Shown here one piece after another: positions 10,001 through 16,721 of a DNA stretch of 48,931 nucleotides. The notes beneath the pieces are model-generated. The model saw only the letters and a list, made by a program, of their open reading frames with translations, was not told where the DNA came from and made no database searches. Origin of the DNA: Candidatus Hydrogenedentota bacterium (GTDB lineage Bacteria > Hydrogenedentota > Hydrogenedentia > Hydrogenedentales > CAITNO01); assembly GCA_903902895.1 (NCBI GenBank), contig CAIUWO010000722.1:1-48931 (forward strand), in the 5' to 3' direction. How positions within the stretch are numbered: position 1 is the first letter of the stretch; every line of letters begins with the position of its first letter. Both the position numbers and the translations under genes were made by a program.

Positions 10001-10735
10001 GGTGCCTTTGATTTGCCGGATGTTTGCCCGCCGCCCGCCGTGGTGACGGTGAGCGCCACGGGGTACGGCACCATGAAAAAGCGCTTCGAGGGTCCGGATT
10101 ATGGTTGTCCCGTGGAAATAGTCCTCACGCCTCCTGCCGTGGTGGAGGGAACGGTCATCGACGCCGACGGAAATCCTTTGGCGGGATACACCGTATTGTG
10201 CGAGGGGGACCAACTGACCACCGATGCGGCCGGCCATTTCTCCAGTGCAAGTCTCGGTGCCGGCACCGAATGCGCCGTGATTGTTTGCAGGACGCGCGTC
10301 ACCCCGCGGCTCTGGTGGGGCCTGGTCACCGCGCCGGCCACGCTGGTCTGCAAAATCGGCCCGTGGGGATCGGCCGTGCTCAACGTCGGCCTGGACGGGG
10401 TGCCCATAACGGACGCGGCCGTCCTGCAGACGGAATGCACCGCGAAAGCGGAGTGGCAGACGGAGAACGGCGCGGCGCTTCAGCTCCCGTTCTACGCCAA
10501 CCCGGAAATTCAGGCGCTGCGGTGTGACGGCCTGCCTTTGGGCACGGCGCAGGTCCGCGTGCACCTCAAATCCCTGGAAGAGTTCGGTCCCGCCGTCTGC
10601 GAAAAAGTGGTGGAGGTCCAAGTGGTGGCCAACCAGCAGGCGGCGGTGCAGGTGAATTTCGAGACGCCGGGCATTGCGGCGGCGTCCCCAATTGGGGACA
10701 CCGCCCCGGTCGCGCCCGGCGTAACGGAGGAGTAG
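7007..10735 (+). CDS. Membrane-tethered ECF sigma factor with sensor domains, copy 2
   Basis: Tandem paralogue of the gene at 2974, with exactly the same length of 1242 residues. An upstream ATG at 6989 is in frame, but the ATG at 7007 matches copy 1 (MTNEHTLLARW) and has GGGGAG eight bases before it. Sigma region 2 (EEAFHGLVRHHSQLVYATCL), region 4 (QAELAEALGLTRQAISKRVH), the membrane segment and the chain of carboxypeptidase-regulatory-like repeats are in the same order. By eye the sigma part is about three-quarters identical to copy 1, whereas the outer repeats are much less alike (roughly half or below). The two may therefore address similar promoters while sensing different ligands. Both genes end in the same tail, NFETP followed by an Ala/Pro-rich stretch and PGVTEE. 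Confidence 0.95.
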   Translation: MTNEHTLLARWINRRDEEAFHGLVRHHSQLVYATCLRVLHNDADAQDAALDAFLALSQLRRVPESPVGAWLHRAAVHRAVDHYRKKKTRTRYESAHAREARPETAAFGWDEISGLVDEAVAALPEELRAAVVGHFFEGRTQAELAEALGLTRQAISKRVHKGVEEVRHGLIKKGVTVGSVAALTLLLSEHAVAAPAVPAALAASLGKLALSGFTLTGATTGAAAGASLGLAAKALIAAVVLTLVAGVGYAFLPGIVKRNMVLLKSVPMAMAKSEYRKMFPKTPARTDRPGAAKSAAAGAIAQNEEPALEGGVTVRGTLQGMFGGMVGEADIVMEKITWAPNETPPAQTEKRNGTADSGGNFTIEHVPDGDWSISAWGDLGSGGGWARIENNWVTPTLVLVDVYPYAPCSGVVVDETGAPVPGAVIYPVGHELEPKTEVSHTEVAINRTTTDAEGRFHFDRMIEGGVKYFVAIPGGLPRYTDYVKTGGNARIQLPPPGRIRGRVVADGVIGGPEGVTLQFLAGWYPHPKMINGTETLYNGGRIELTLTTDRNGVLQGEAVPGAQYRVDLLKGSGWALSEPVKVDVFAKKESAPIIHVEQAKVLHGHVVDAQTGESLGAGVQINAFPNNSSASAETDADGYYRFDNLPKGRFPLQLYCPLVKGAPATYSFDSYGGGKPEWAADVQTGETRLDLRVDRTQLHGVVTDNAHAPVAGVEIRSSGVVMAKTGQDGRFDIRCISTHQPLQLDAEKEGWRALQMVELLPGGDAEANLTLSYPCTGELSGTVTIRSGESAAGMGLYGWTCLNSEETLGGSQSSLTQGRDTKLGANGEFSLTGLVPGEYTLSLSQSGANGNDRYFRCAEMLTLKPGEQRRDVRLAFEAGSKCTMAGVVVNEAGQPIPECVVNYANWRKTARTGRDGRFNLELESFAKEEQMSFYAEGYDRFSDSWELNRSDLVITLKPLQRLYGRVVDATGAPVAAYTLTVNSVAAGGAAMKDVVDASGAFDLPDVCPPPAVVTVSATGYGTMKKRFEGPDYGCPVEIVLTPPAVVEGTVIDADGNPLAGYTVLCEGDQLTTDAAGHFSSASLGAGTECAVIVCRTRVTPRLWWGLVTAPATLVCKIGPWGSAVLNVGLDGVPITDAAVLQTECTAKAEWQTENGAALQLPFYANPEIQALRCDGLPLGTAQVRVHLKSLEEFGPAVCEKVVEVQVVANQQAAVQVNFETPGIAAASPIGDTAPVAPGVTEE

Positions 10736-10751
10736 CCCCCAAAACGGGGTT

Positions 10752-10786
10752 GGCCTGACCGGGCCCGGGGTAGGCCCGGTCAGGCC
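10752..10786 (+). terminator. GC-rich hairpin after sigma-sensor gene 2
   Basis: Same 13-base arms and 9-nt loop as at 6718-6752, 16 bp past the stop codon. There is no T tract. Its conservation between the two copies supports a role in 3'-end formation or stability. Confidence 0.5.
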
Positions 10787-10796
10787 GGGGGAAGAA

Positions 10797-10980
10797 CGTA
10801 GACGCGGCATCCTGCCGCGTTCTTCTTTCCCCTTGTTCCCAAGTTGCACTATCTTGGGAACGTCCCTGCTTGCGAAGTTGCACTTCACACTCCCCCTGCA
10901 AAGTGCAACTTCGCGGACAATTGCGCTCCCAAGTGCAACTTGGGAACGAGGAAAGGTCGGAAGGAGGCTGGAAGCCTCCT
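10797..10980. repeat. Mosaic of short palindromes, copy 2
   Basis: Repeats the three modules of 6783-6894 (at 10797-10822, 10927-10945 and 10961-10980). It also carries extra related palindromes: CCCAAGTTGCACTATCTTGGG (about 10842-10862), and a larger hairpin at 10874-10916 whose arms are GCGAAGTTGCACTT and AAGTGCAACTTCGC. The 10736-11131 gap is explained by these, the hairpin at 10752 and the promoter at 11044. Confidence 0.75.
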
Positions 10981-11043
10981 CTACTTTGGGGGCGGCTTTG
11001 GGGGCGGTGTCCGGCACTGGCGAATCTGGCACGGGATTAACTG

Positions 11044-11072
11044 TTGACAACCGGAAATGCCTGTGCTAAACT
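11044..11072 (+). promoter_or_regulatory. Sigma-70 promoter of TIGR04073 gene
   Basis: A perfect -35 (TTGACA, 11044-11049), a 17-bp spacer and TAAACT (11067-11072), with the extended TG at 11064-11065. It is one of the strongest promoter matches in the window and gives a leader of about 53 nt. Confidence 0.75.
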
Positions 11073-11131
11073 GAACCGGAGTCGAGAGAGGGCTTTTGGT
11101 GTCCTTTTTCGTTACCTCGGAGGATGGTGCT

Positions 11132-11497
11132 TTGAGTACGAAACGTATCGCGATGGTGCTCGCGGCGATGGCCGTGCTTGCCGCAACAGTGGTTTCCGCC
11201 CAGACGTATAATCCGGACGTGGACCTGGCCAAGCCGACCGGCCTGGAAAAATCGCTGACCAAGCTGGGTCGCGGCCTGTCGAACATCATGCTCGGCTGGG
11301 CCGAGATTCCCATGACCTTCGACAAGAACCTCAAGAAGGGCAAGCCGCTGGGCTACCTGATTGGCGTGACCCCCGTGCTCGGCACGGCCCGCGCGGTCAT
11401 GCGCACCAGCACGGGCGTGTTTGAGGCGGCCAGCTTCCCCTTCTCCGACAAGGATGTGAATTACGAGGCGGTCCTGGAACCGGATTACATTTTCTAG
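11132..11497 (+). CDS. Exosortase-associated protein, TIGR04073 family
   Basis: Small exported protein of 121 residues. A TTG start at 11132 is chosen because GGAGGA lies seven bases upstream and because it yields a clean signal peptide (KRIAMVLAAMAVLAATVVSA, cleavage before QTYNP). Upstream in-frame ATG/GTG codons lack such a site. The mature part has the family hallmarks LTKLGRGLSNIMLGWAEIP, a central TPVLGTARAVMRTSTGVFE segment, FPF, and a C-terminal LEPDYIF. The family was named for its co-occurrence with exosortase systems; its molecular role is unknown. The gene stands alone between a strong promoter and an intrinsic terminator. No exosortase is in the window. Confidence 0.88.
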   Translation: MSTKRIAMVLAAMAVLAATVVSAQTYNPDVDLAKPTGLEKSLTKLGRGLSNIMLGWAEIPMTFDKNLKKGKPLGYLIGVTPVLGTARAVMRTSTGVFEAASFPFSDKDVNYEAVLEPDYIF

Positions 11498-11526
11498 GTC
11501 CAGACCCTTCCATGCGTTGATTGTTC

Positions 11527-11563
11527 CCGGCCCCGCGGCCCGCCGCGGGGCCGGTTCTGTTTT
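11527..11563 (+). terminator. Intrinsic terminator
   Basis: Perfect 12-base stem (CCGGCCCCGCGG, 11527-11538, pairing with 11543-11554), a 4-nt loop and a T-rich tail TTCTGTTTT, 29 bp after the TIGR04073 stop codon. Confidence 0.85.
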
Positions 11564-11577
11564 GAGGGGGAGCCTTC

Positions 11578-11718
11578 CAGGACGATGTGGACAATAGGGA
11601 CGATGTGGACGGGGCTTCACGGGGTACAGGCACCTATTCCCGGTTGGGGTCTGCGCTGACGATGTCAAGCCATTTGCGGGAATAGGAGCCAGTCCCCTTG
11701 CGGCCAGTCCCCTTGCGG
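11578..11718. repeat. REP-like inverted repeat with tandem duplications
   Basis: Arms at 11621-11642 and 11676-11697 pair through the cores CACCTATTCCCG and CGGGAATAGGAGCC. A diverged copy lies at 24036-24120. A 15-bp unit CCAGTCCCCTTGCGG is repeated twice head to tail (11689-11703, 11704-11718), right up to the sialidase stop codon, and GACGATGTGGAC is repeated at about 11581 and 11599. This style of repeat (GGGTACAGGCACC to GGAGCCAGTCCCC) is often associated with RAYT/Y1 transposases in other genomes; none is in this window. Confidence 0.65.
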
Positions 11719-11719
11719 C

Positions 11720-12802
11720 CTATTTCTCCGCCGTGCCCGGGTCCCAAATGGTGGCCCCGATGTAGCGCTCCTGGTCCGGGGCGTCGGTGTAGTAGTAGAC
11801 GTTCACCAGCCGGCCGTCGGTGCGCTGCATGATGCGCGGATAGCCCAGGTCCCAACTGCCGCCGTCCTGGCGCAGGACGATCTCGTCACCCCAGGTCTTG
11901 CCGTCATCGGCGCTGATCTTCGCGCGCAGGCCGTAGGGCGCCTCGCGGTAGCCGTAGCTGAGCGCGACACGGCCGTCTTTCAGCCTGATCATGGCCGGGG
12001 GGTTGTCGCCCGTCTTCTCCACGACCTTGCCCAGGAACTGCCAGCTCTTGCCGGTGTCGTCGGAGCGGTACAGGTCGAGAAAGCCGTCCTGACGCTCCTC
12101 ACGGCGGATGGCGGTCAGGAAGGACTCCGGGCCCAGCCGCACCGTGGACGGCATGATGGCAAAGCCTTTGGGTTCGGGGGTGATCCAGGAGACGAATTCC
12201 CAGGTCTTGCCGCCGTCGGTGGTGCGGGTGCAGAAGGCGCGGCCTTCCTGGCCGTTGTCCTTGGCGGCGGTCATGAACGCGATCAGGTCATGTTTGCCCA
12301 GCACCTGGTAGTCGGTGCGGGCCGAGACTGTCTTGCGGTCAAAGGCGGGCAACCGGTACGGGCCGGACCAGGTATGGCAGCGGTCGGTGGAGCAGTAGAA
12401 GCGCGAATAGCCCTCCTCGCTGCTTACCATGCGCAGGGCCATCACGAAATCGGGCGCGGTGAAGTCGATGCCGCCGGGACAGTCCGCGTCCCCGCTTTCT
12501 GAGAAGGTCGGCGTTTCTGTTTTCCACGTCTCGCCGCCGTCGCGGCTGCGGGCGAACAGCGTGGTCATGGGCTTGTCCTCGTCGATGGCGTGGCCGAACT
12601 TCTTGGCCTCGAACCAGCCCTGCACGAAGCCGACGACAATCTCGTCGCCCCAGGCCCACAGGCCGTTGTTGGCGGGCCAGCCGCCGAAACGCCCGGCCTC
12701 CCTGTAGACGTCAACATTCTTGACCACGCCGGGCGGCGTTGCCGCGGCGCCAAACGCCGCCGTCAAGACCGCCACCATTGCCGCGCATACGGGTGTTTTC
12801 AT
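11720..12802 (-). CDS. Secreted sialidase-like BNR-repeat protein
   Basis: A 360-residue exported beta-propeller of the sialidase/BNR superfamily, likely acting on sugars outside the cytoplasm. An N-terminal signal peptide (MKTPVCAAMVAVLTAAFGAA) is followed by five Asp-box repeats: SRDGGETW (about 86-93), STDRCHTW (138-145), TTDGGKTW (194-201), SDDTGKSW (247-254) and SADDGKTW (297-304). The length suits a single catalytic propeller without carbohydrate-binding modules. Exo-sialidase activity needs an arginine triad and a Tyr/Glu pair that I cannot place by eye, so the substrate is open. The start has GGAG ten bases upstream. TTGACA on the minus strand at 12853-12858 may be part of its promoter, without a convincing -10. 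Confidence 0.88.
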   Translation of the reverse strand: MKTPVCAAMVAVLTAAFGAAATPPGVVKNVDVYREAGRFGGWPANNGLWAWGDEIVVGFVQGWFEAKKFGHAIDEDKPMTTLFARSRDGGETWKTETPTFSESGDADCPGGIDFTAPDFVMALRMVSSEEGYSRFYCSTDRCHTWSGPYRLPAFDRKTVSARTDYQVLGKHDLIAFMTAAKDNGQEGRAFCTRTTDGGKTWEFVSWITPEPKGFAIMPSTVRLGPESFLTAIRREERQDGFLDLYRSDDTGKSWQFLGKVVEKTGDNPPAMIRLKDGRVALSYGYREAPYGLRAKISADDGKTWGDEIVLRQDGGSWDLGYPRIMQRTDGRLVNVYYYTDAPDQERYIGATIWDPGTAEK

Positions 12803-13044
12803 GATTTCTGGCTCCGTTGTTCCTCCTGTAGACTGTCATCCGCGCGCGCCCGTGTCAACCGTCGGCGAGATCCCTAGCCGGATAGGGGGCGTCCCGATGT
12901 GGGGCGGTCCCATCGGCGTCAAGATGGCATCGGTTGCGACACCGTCAGGACCGCATGCCAATGGCACAGAATGGGCACGGACAGCTCGTCACCTTCGCAT
13001 TCGAGGCGGTCCTTTTCTCCGGGGAGGCGAAACGCCCGGCAGAT

Positions 13045-13317
13045 GATTGCCCCCCGGGCGGTGTGTTGGCGTAAATCACCCCCGGTGCGCGCGCGGCAGT
13101 TGGGTCCCCCTTGAAGGGGGAAGGCCCGTCAGGGCCGGGGGGTGTAGGGGGTGAGCACAAGAACAAGAGCAACATCCCCCGCCGCTTCGCGGCACCCCCT
13201 TCAAAGGGGGATTTGTGCCATGACACGCTGACACCAAGCGCGCGGCAACAGCGCCTCCCCGGAAAGTCTGATTGCCCCCGGGCAGGCTCTTCGCGTACAT
13301 TACACCCGTTGCGCGCG
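13045..13317. repeat. Palindromic element flanked by a duplicated promoter region
   Basis: Two imperfect direct repeats of about 50 bp, 13045-13095 and 13269-13317 (both run GATTGCCCCCGGGC, then GCGTA, then GTGCGCGCG or TTGCGCGCG), bracket a set of palindromes: TCCCCCTTGAAGGGGGA (13105-13121), GGCCCGTCAGGGCC (13123-13136), GCCGCTTCGCGGC (13181-13193) and CCCCCTTCAAAGGGGGA (13195-13211). This fills most of the 12803-13355 gap. The second direct repeat carries the likely promoter of the downstream methyltransferase gene. Confidence 0.6.
13272..13301 (+). promoter_or_regulatory. Candidate promoter of methyltransferase gene
   Basis: TTGCCC (13272-13277), an 18-bp spacer and TACATT (13296-13301). 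A diverged copy of this block is found about 225 bp upstream at 13045-13095, where the -10 has become TAAATC. Confidence 0.4.
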
Positions 13318-13355
13318 ATGCGGCGCGCCATGAACCAAGAAGAGGACTGGACTCC

Positions 13356-14243
13356 ATGAAATCGATGCGCGAACAGGTGGCGGATGGCAAGGTGCTGGTG
13401 TCGGACGGCGGCTGGGGCTCGTTTCTGGTGGCGAAGGGCTTTCAGCCCGGCGAATGCCCGGAGTCGTGGAACCTGTCGCGGCCGGCCGACGTGCGCGACA
13501 TCGCGCAGATGTACGCCGATGCGGGCGCGGACATTGTCATGACCAACAGCTTCGGCGGCACCTCTTTCAAGCTGGAGCATTACGGGCTGGCCGGACAGGT
13601 CGCCGAGATCAACGCCGCCGCGGCACGGCTCTCGCGCGAGGTGGCGGGTGCGGACCGGCATGTCATGGCGTCCGTTGGGCCGACGGGCAAGATACTGATG
13701 ATGGGCGACGTGACCGAGGAGGAAATTCTGGAGGCCTACCGCGCGCAACTGGTCTCGCTGGAGGCGGGCGGCGCCGACGCGTGCAGCGTGGAGACCATGT
13801 CCGCCATCGACGAGGCGGCGCTGGCCGTGCGCGCCGCGCGCGCGAACACCGGTCTGGAAGTGGTTGCCTCGTTCACCTTCGACACCAAGACCCCGGCGGG
13901 CTACCGCACCATGATGGGCGTGTCGCCCGAGGCCATGGCCGCGGCCATGCTGGAGGCGGGCGCGCATATACTGGGCGCCAATTGCAGCCTCGGCTCGGAC
14001 GAAATGATCGAGGTCGTCGCGGCGCTGCGCGCTGCCGCGCCGGACGTGCCGATCCTCGTCCATCCCAACGCGGGCCGACCGCACCAGCTTGACGACGGCC
14101 GCGTCGAGTACCCCGAGACACCGGCCATGATGGCCGCCAACGTCGCCAAGCTCGTGGCGGCGGGCGCAAACATCATCGGCGGCTGCTGCGGCACCGGCCC
14201 GGAGCATATCCGCCAGATCCGCGCCGCCATCGACGCGCTGTAG
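13356..14243 (+). CDS. Homocysteine S-methyltransferase family protein
   Basis: Stand-alone homocysteine-binding barrel of the MetH N-terminal type, which uses a zinc-bound homocysteine thiolate as methyl acceptor. The 295-residue product opens with SDGGWGSFLVAKGF and has TNSFGG, the zinc cysteine of GANCSLG and the Cys-Cys pair in GGCCGTGPEHI. It lacks the folate, cobalamin and activation domains of full MetH, so methyl groups must come from another protein or from a small methyl donor. The frame is open 28 codons further upstream, but ATG 13356 with AGAGGA nine bases before it matches the family start. No methionine or corrinoid gene is adjacent; the next gene, araB, is convergent. Confidence 0.9.
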   Translation: MKSMREQVADGKVLVSDGGWGSFLVAKGFQPGECPESWNLSRPADVRDIAQMYADAGADIVMTNSFGGTSFKLEHYGLAGQVAEINAAAARLSREVAGADRHVMASVGPTGKILMMGDVTEEEILEAYRAQLVSLEAGGADACSVETMSAIDEAALAVRAARANTGLEVVASFTFDTKTPAGYRTMMGVSPEAMAAAMLEAGAHILGANCSLGSDEMIEVVAALRAAAPDVPILVHPNAGRPHQLDDGRVEYPETPAMMAANVAKLVAAGANIIGGCCGTGPEHIRQIRAAIDAL

Positions 14244-14290
14244 CGCGTCTCATCCAAGAAATATGGGAAAGCCCGGGCTTTCTCCCCGTA

Positions 14291-14364
14291 GCGCCCGCCC
14301 TTGTGGCGGGTGTTCTCCTTGGCGGCCCGCGTCAAAGGCAAACGCCCGCCACAAGGGCGGGCGC
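14291..14364. repeat. Large inverted repeat between convergent genes
   Basis: Arms of 24 bp (14291-14314 and 14341-14364, core CGCCCGCCCTTGTGGCGGG) with one mismatch and a 26-nt loop. It sits between the stop codons of the methyltransferase and araB and could act as a two-way terminator, although flanking T tracts are absent. It may also be another dispersed palindrome. Confidence 0.7.
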
Positions 14365-14400
14365 TGCAGAAATCGTCAGGCAGTCTGGGCTCGTAATGGT

Positions 14401-16068
14401 CTATACCCTTGCCGCGTCGCGGATGGCGAGCAGGTCCTTCATGACGCCGAAGAGTTCCTCGTGATGATCGCGGACGCCGAAGCTGTCGTGCAGGCGCTTG
14501 TAGACGGCGAAGAGCTTGCCGTAGACGCGCTCGTTTTCGGGGATGGGCGTGTAGACCTTCTCATCGACGCGCACCATGGCGGCCGCGGCGGCGTCGAAGT
14601 CCCTGTGCGCCCCGGCGGCGACGGCGCCGGCCATGGCCGCGCCGACGGCGCAGGTCTGGCTGCTGGCGGAGATTTCGAGCGGGCGGCCCATCACGTCGGC
14701 GTAAATCTGCATGAGCAGGGCGTTCTTGCCGGAAATACCGCCGCAGTTGACGATGCGCTCGACGGGCACGCCGTATTCAATGAAGCGCTCCATGATGACG
14801 CGGGCGCCGAAGGCGGTCGCCTCGATGAGCGCGCGGTAAATCTCCTCGGGTTTGGTGTGCAGCGTCATGCCGAGCACGGCGCCGGTAAGCCGCTGGTCGA
14901 CGAGCACGGTGCGGTTGCCGTTGTGCCAGTCCAGGGCGAGGAGCCCGCTTGCGCCGGGCTTCATGGCGGCCGCCTTGGCGGTGAGCGACTCGTGGGTCTC
15001 GCCCTCGGGCTTCATGCCGCTGACGAACCAGTTGAAGATGTCTCCCACGGCGGACTGGCCGGCCTCGAAGCCGTAACAGCCGGGCAGGATTGATTCGGGC
15101 ACGATGCCGCACAGGCCGGGCACGTCGGGCACGTCCTGATCGAGCGGGGCCACCATCATGTCGCAGCAGGAGGTGCCGATGATCTTGACCAGCACGCCGG
15201 GCCGGATGCCCGAACCGACCGCGCCGAGATGGGCGTCAAAAGCGCCCATGGCCACGGGCAGGCCCTCGGGCAGGCCGAGTTTGGCGGCCCATTCCGCCGT
15301 GAGCCCGCCGGCCGCGTCGGCCACATCGTAGGCCGTGGCGGGCAGGGTCTGCTGGATGCGCACCAGGTCGGCGTCGAGCGCGCCGACAAATTCCGCGTCG
15401 GGATAACCGCCCCAGCCGGGGTTGAGCATGGCCTTGTGGCCGGCGGCGCAGATGCAGCGCTTGACGACGGACGGGTGGTCTGTGCCCGTGAGCACGCCGG
15501 TCATCCAGTCAGCATGCTCCAGCCACGTATAGGTGGCGGCAAAGGCTTCGGGCGCAACGCGCTTGAAGCGCAGCAGCTTGGACCAGAACCATTCGGAGGA
15601 GTAGGTGCCGCCGCACTTGGCCAGGTAGTTCGGGCGCATCCGCGCGGCCAGCGCCGTGATTTCGGCGGCTTCGGCATGGCCGGTGTGGTCCTTCCAGAGC
15701 CACGCCATCGCGTTGGGGTCCTTGCGGAAGGCGTCGGTCAGCGCGAGCGGCACGCCGTCGGCATTAACCGGCAGCGGCGTCGAGCCGGTGGTGTCCACAC
15801 CGATGCCGACCACGTCTGCCGGGGTAAACCCGGCCGTGTCCGCCGCCTGTTTCAATGCGTCGGTGACGGTGGCGGTGGTGCCGTCCAGGTAATCCTGCGG
15901 ATGCTGGCGGGCAAGGTCGGGGTTTTTCGCGTCGATGACGACGCCCTTGTCGCCGGTGGGGTAGTTGAACACGCTGGTGGCGATTTCGGCGCCGTTGGCG
16001 ATGTTAACAACGACGGCGCGCACCGAGTTGGTGCCAAAATCGATCCCAATGGCGTACTTTTCGCTCAT
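14401..16068 (-). CDS. araB: Ribulokinase
   Basis: FGGY-family kinase phosphorylating L-ribulose to L-ribulose 5-phosphate in arabinose use. The 555-residue product has the N-terminal phosphate loop IGIDFGTNSVRAVV, the substrate-side motif GVDTTGSTPLPV, GTYSSEWFWSKLL, and the AraB-type central segment GAFDAHLGAVGSG followed by IGTSCCDMM; the FGGY C-terminal signature corresponds to NCGGISGKNALLMQIYADV. Length fits AraB. The longer upstream frame (from 16113) adds only a basic tail; ATG 16068 (MSEKYAIG) is preferred. A good promoter lies at 16152-16179. There is no araA, araD or transporter beside it, so the substrate could also be another ketopentose; the pathway partners must be elsewhere. 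Confidence 0.9.
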   Translation of the reverse strand: MSEKYAIGIDFGTNSVRAVVVNIANGAEIATSVFNYPTGDKGVVIDAKNPDLARQHPQDYLDGTTATVTDALKQAADTAGFTPADVVGIGVDTTGSTPLPVNADGVPLALTDAFRKDPNAMAWLWKDHTGHAEAAEITALAARMRPNYLAKCGGTYSSEWFWSKLLRFKRVAPEAFAATYTWLEHADWMTGVLTGTDHPSVVKRCICAAGHKAMLNPGWGGYPDAEFVGALDADLVRIQQTLPATAYDVADAAGGLTAEWAAKLGLPEGLPVAMGAFDAHLGAVGSGIRPGVLVKIIGTSCCDMMVAPLDQDVPDVPGLCGIVPESILPGCYGFEAGQSAVGDIFNWFVSGMKPEGETHESLTAKAAAMKPGASGLLALDWHNGNRTVLVDQRLTGAVLGMTLHTKPEEIYRALIEATAFGARVIMERFIEYGVPVERIVNCGGISGKNALLMQIYADVMGRPLEISASSQTCAVGAAMAGAVAAGAHRDFDAAAAAMVRVDEKVYTPIPENERVYGKLFAVYKRLHDSFGVRDHHEELFGVMKDLLAIRDAARV

Positions 16069-16151
16069 GCTCCGGCCTTTCTCCCCGCGCTTTCGCGCGG
16101 CCCGCGGTTTCACTGCATGCGTCCGCCCCCGCAGGCGGACTTTGAACCGTC

Positions 16152-16179
16152 ATTATAGCGAAACCGCGCGAAGACGCAA
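16152..16179 (-). promoter_or_regulatory. Sigma-70 promoter of araB
   Basis: Minus-strand TTGCGT (16174-16179), a 16-bp spacer and a perfect TATAAT (16152-16157). The leader is about 77 nt. The sequence around the -10, GCTATAATGACGG, is identical to that of the promoter at 16641 on the opposite strand. Confidence 0.65.
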
Positions 16180-16242
16180 ATCCCTGCCCTTGATAATGTC
16201 CCCGCGTTGACCTATGATGGCGTCAAAGAAGGCCCAAAGACC

Positions 16243-16593
16243 ATGAACAGCCAACCGCCGGACCCACTTCCGCGGAAGAGTTCCCTTCCGCTCCACCGAT
16301 GGGAACTGGCGGCGCTGCGCTACGATGACATGGATTTTTCGGGCATGCGGGTCAATCTCAGCGAGTTGAGCGGCAAGCGGTTCTTCCACCTGCAGCGCAC
16401 GGCGATGCGCCGCTTCAACGGCAATCCGCGCCGTTTGATTCGCCTGGCGCGCAACCATCCCAATCCCTGGATGCTGCCGGCCTACCTCTCCATGTTTCTC
16501 TACAGGGTGACCAAGGGGATGCTGCCGTCCCAGGGCGCCCGCAAAGGCGCGGCCAAGACCGCCGCCCCCAACGGCTGTCCGCCGGAGACATGA
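16243..16593 (+). pseudogene. C-terminal relic of a B12-type radical SAM gene
   Basis: The predicted peptide from about 16308 to 16540 aligns without gaps to the last 80 residues of the intact radical SAM protein downstream (shared RYDDMDFSGMRVNL, NPRR, PWMLPAY, FLYR, TKGMLP). It lacks the cobalamin-binding and radical SAM parts. By eye about two-thirds of residues match. The N-terminal 20 residues and the tail are unrelated. It lies 129 bp upstream of the intact gene on the same strand, so it looks like a former tandem paralogue that lost its 5' nine-tenths. ATG at 16243 is possible, and a small expressed protein cannot be excluded. Confidence 0.75.
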
Positions 16594-16640
16594 ACCGGCG
16601 CGCCGATTTGCCCTCAAATGAACGAAAATGGGCGGGGGGG

Positions 16641-16649
16641 TGCTATAAT
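16641..16649 (+). promoter_or_regulatory. Extended -10 promoter of radical SAM gene
   Basis: TGCTATAAT, a perfect extended -10, with no clear -35. It lies 73 bp before the TTG start at 16722 and is followed by GACGG, as at the araB promoter. Confidence 0.6.
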
Positions 16650-16721
16650 GACGGCCCATGGGAAACAGACGGTCGAAGTTTATGTTCATATAGCACGGCA
16701 CAGTTGTGAAAGGCAGGCTCA

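Noticed and set aside
13101-13211. Palindromic block as a structured regulatory RNA or riboswitch for the methyltransferase gene
   Set aside because: It lies upstream of the likely promoter and consists of simple perfect hairpins, not a conserved riboswitch layout such as SAM or cobalamin aptamers.
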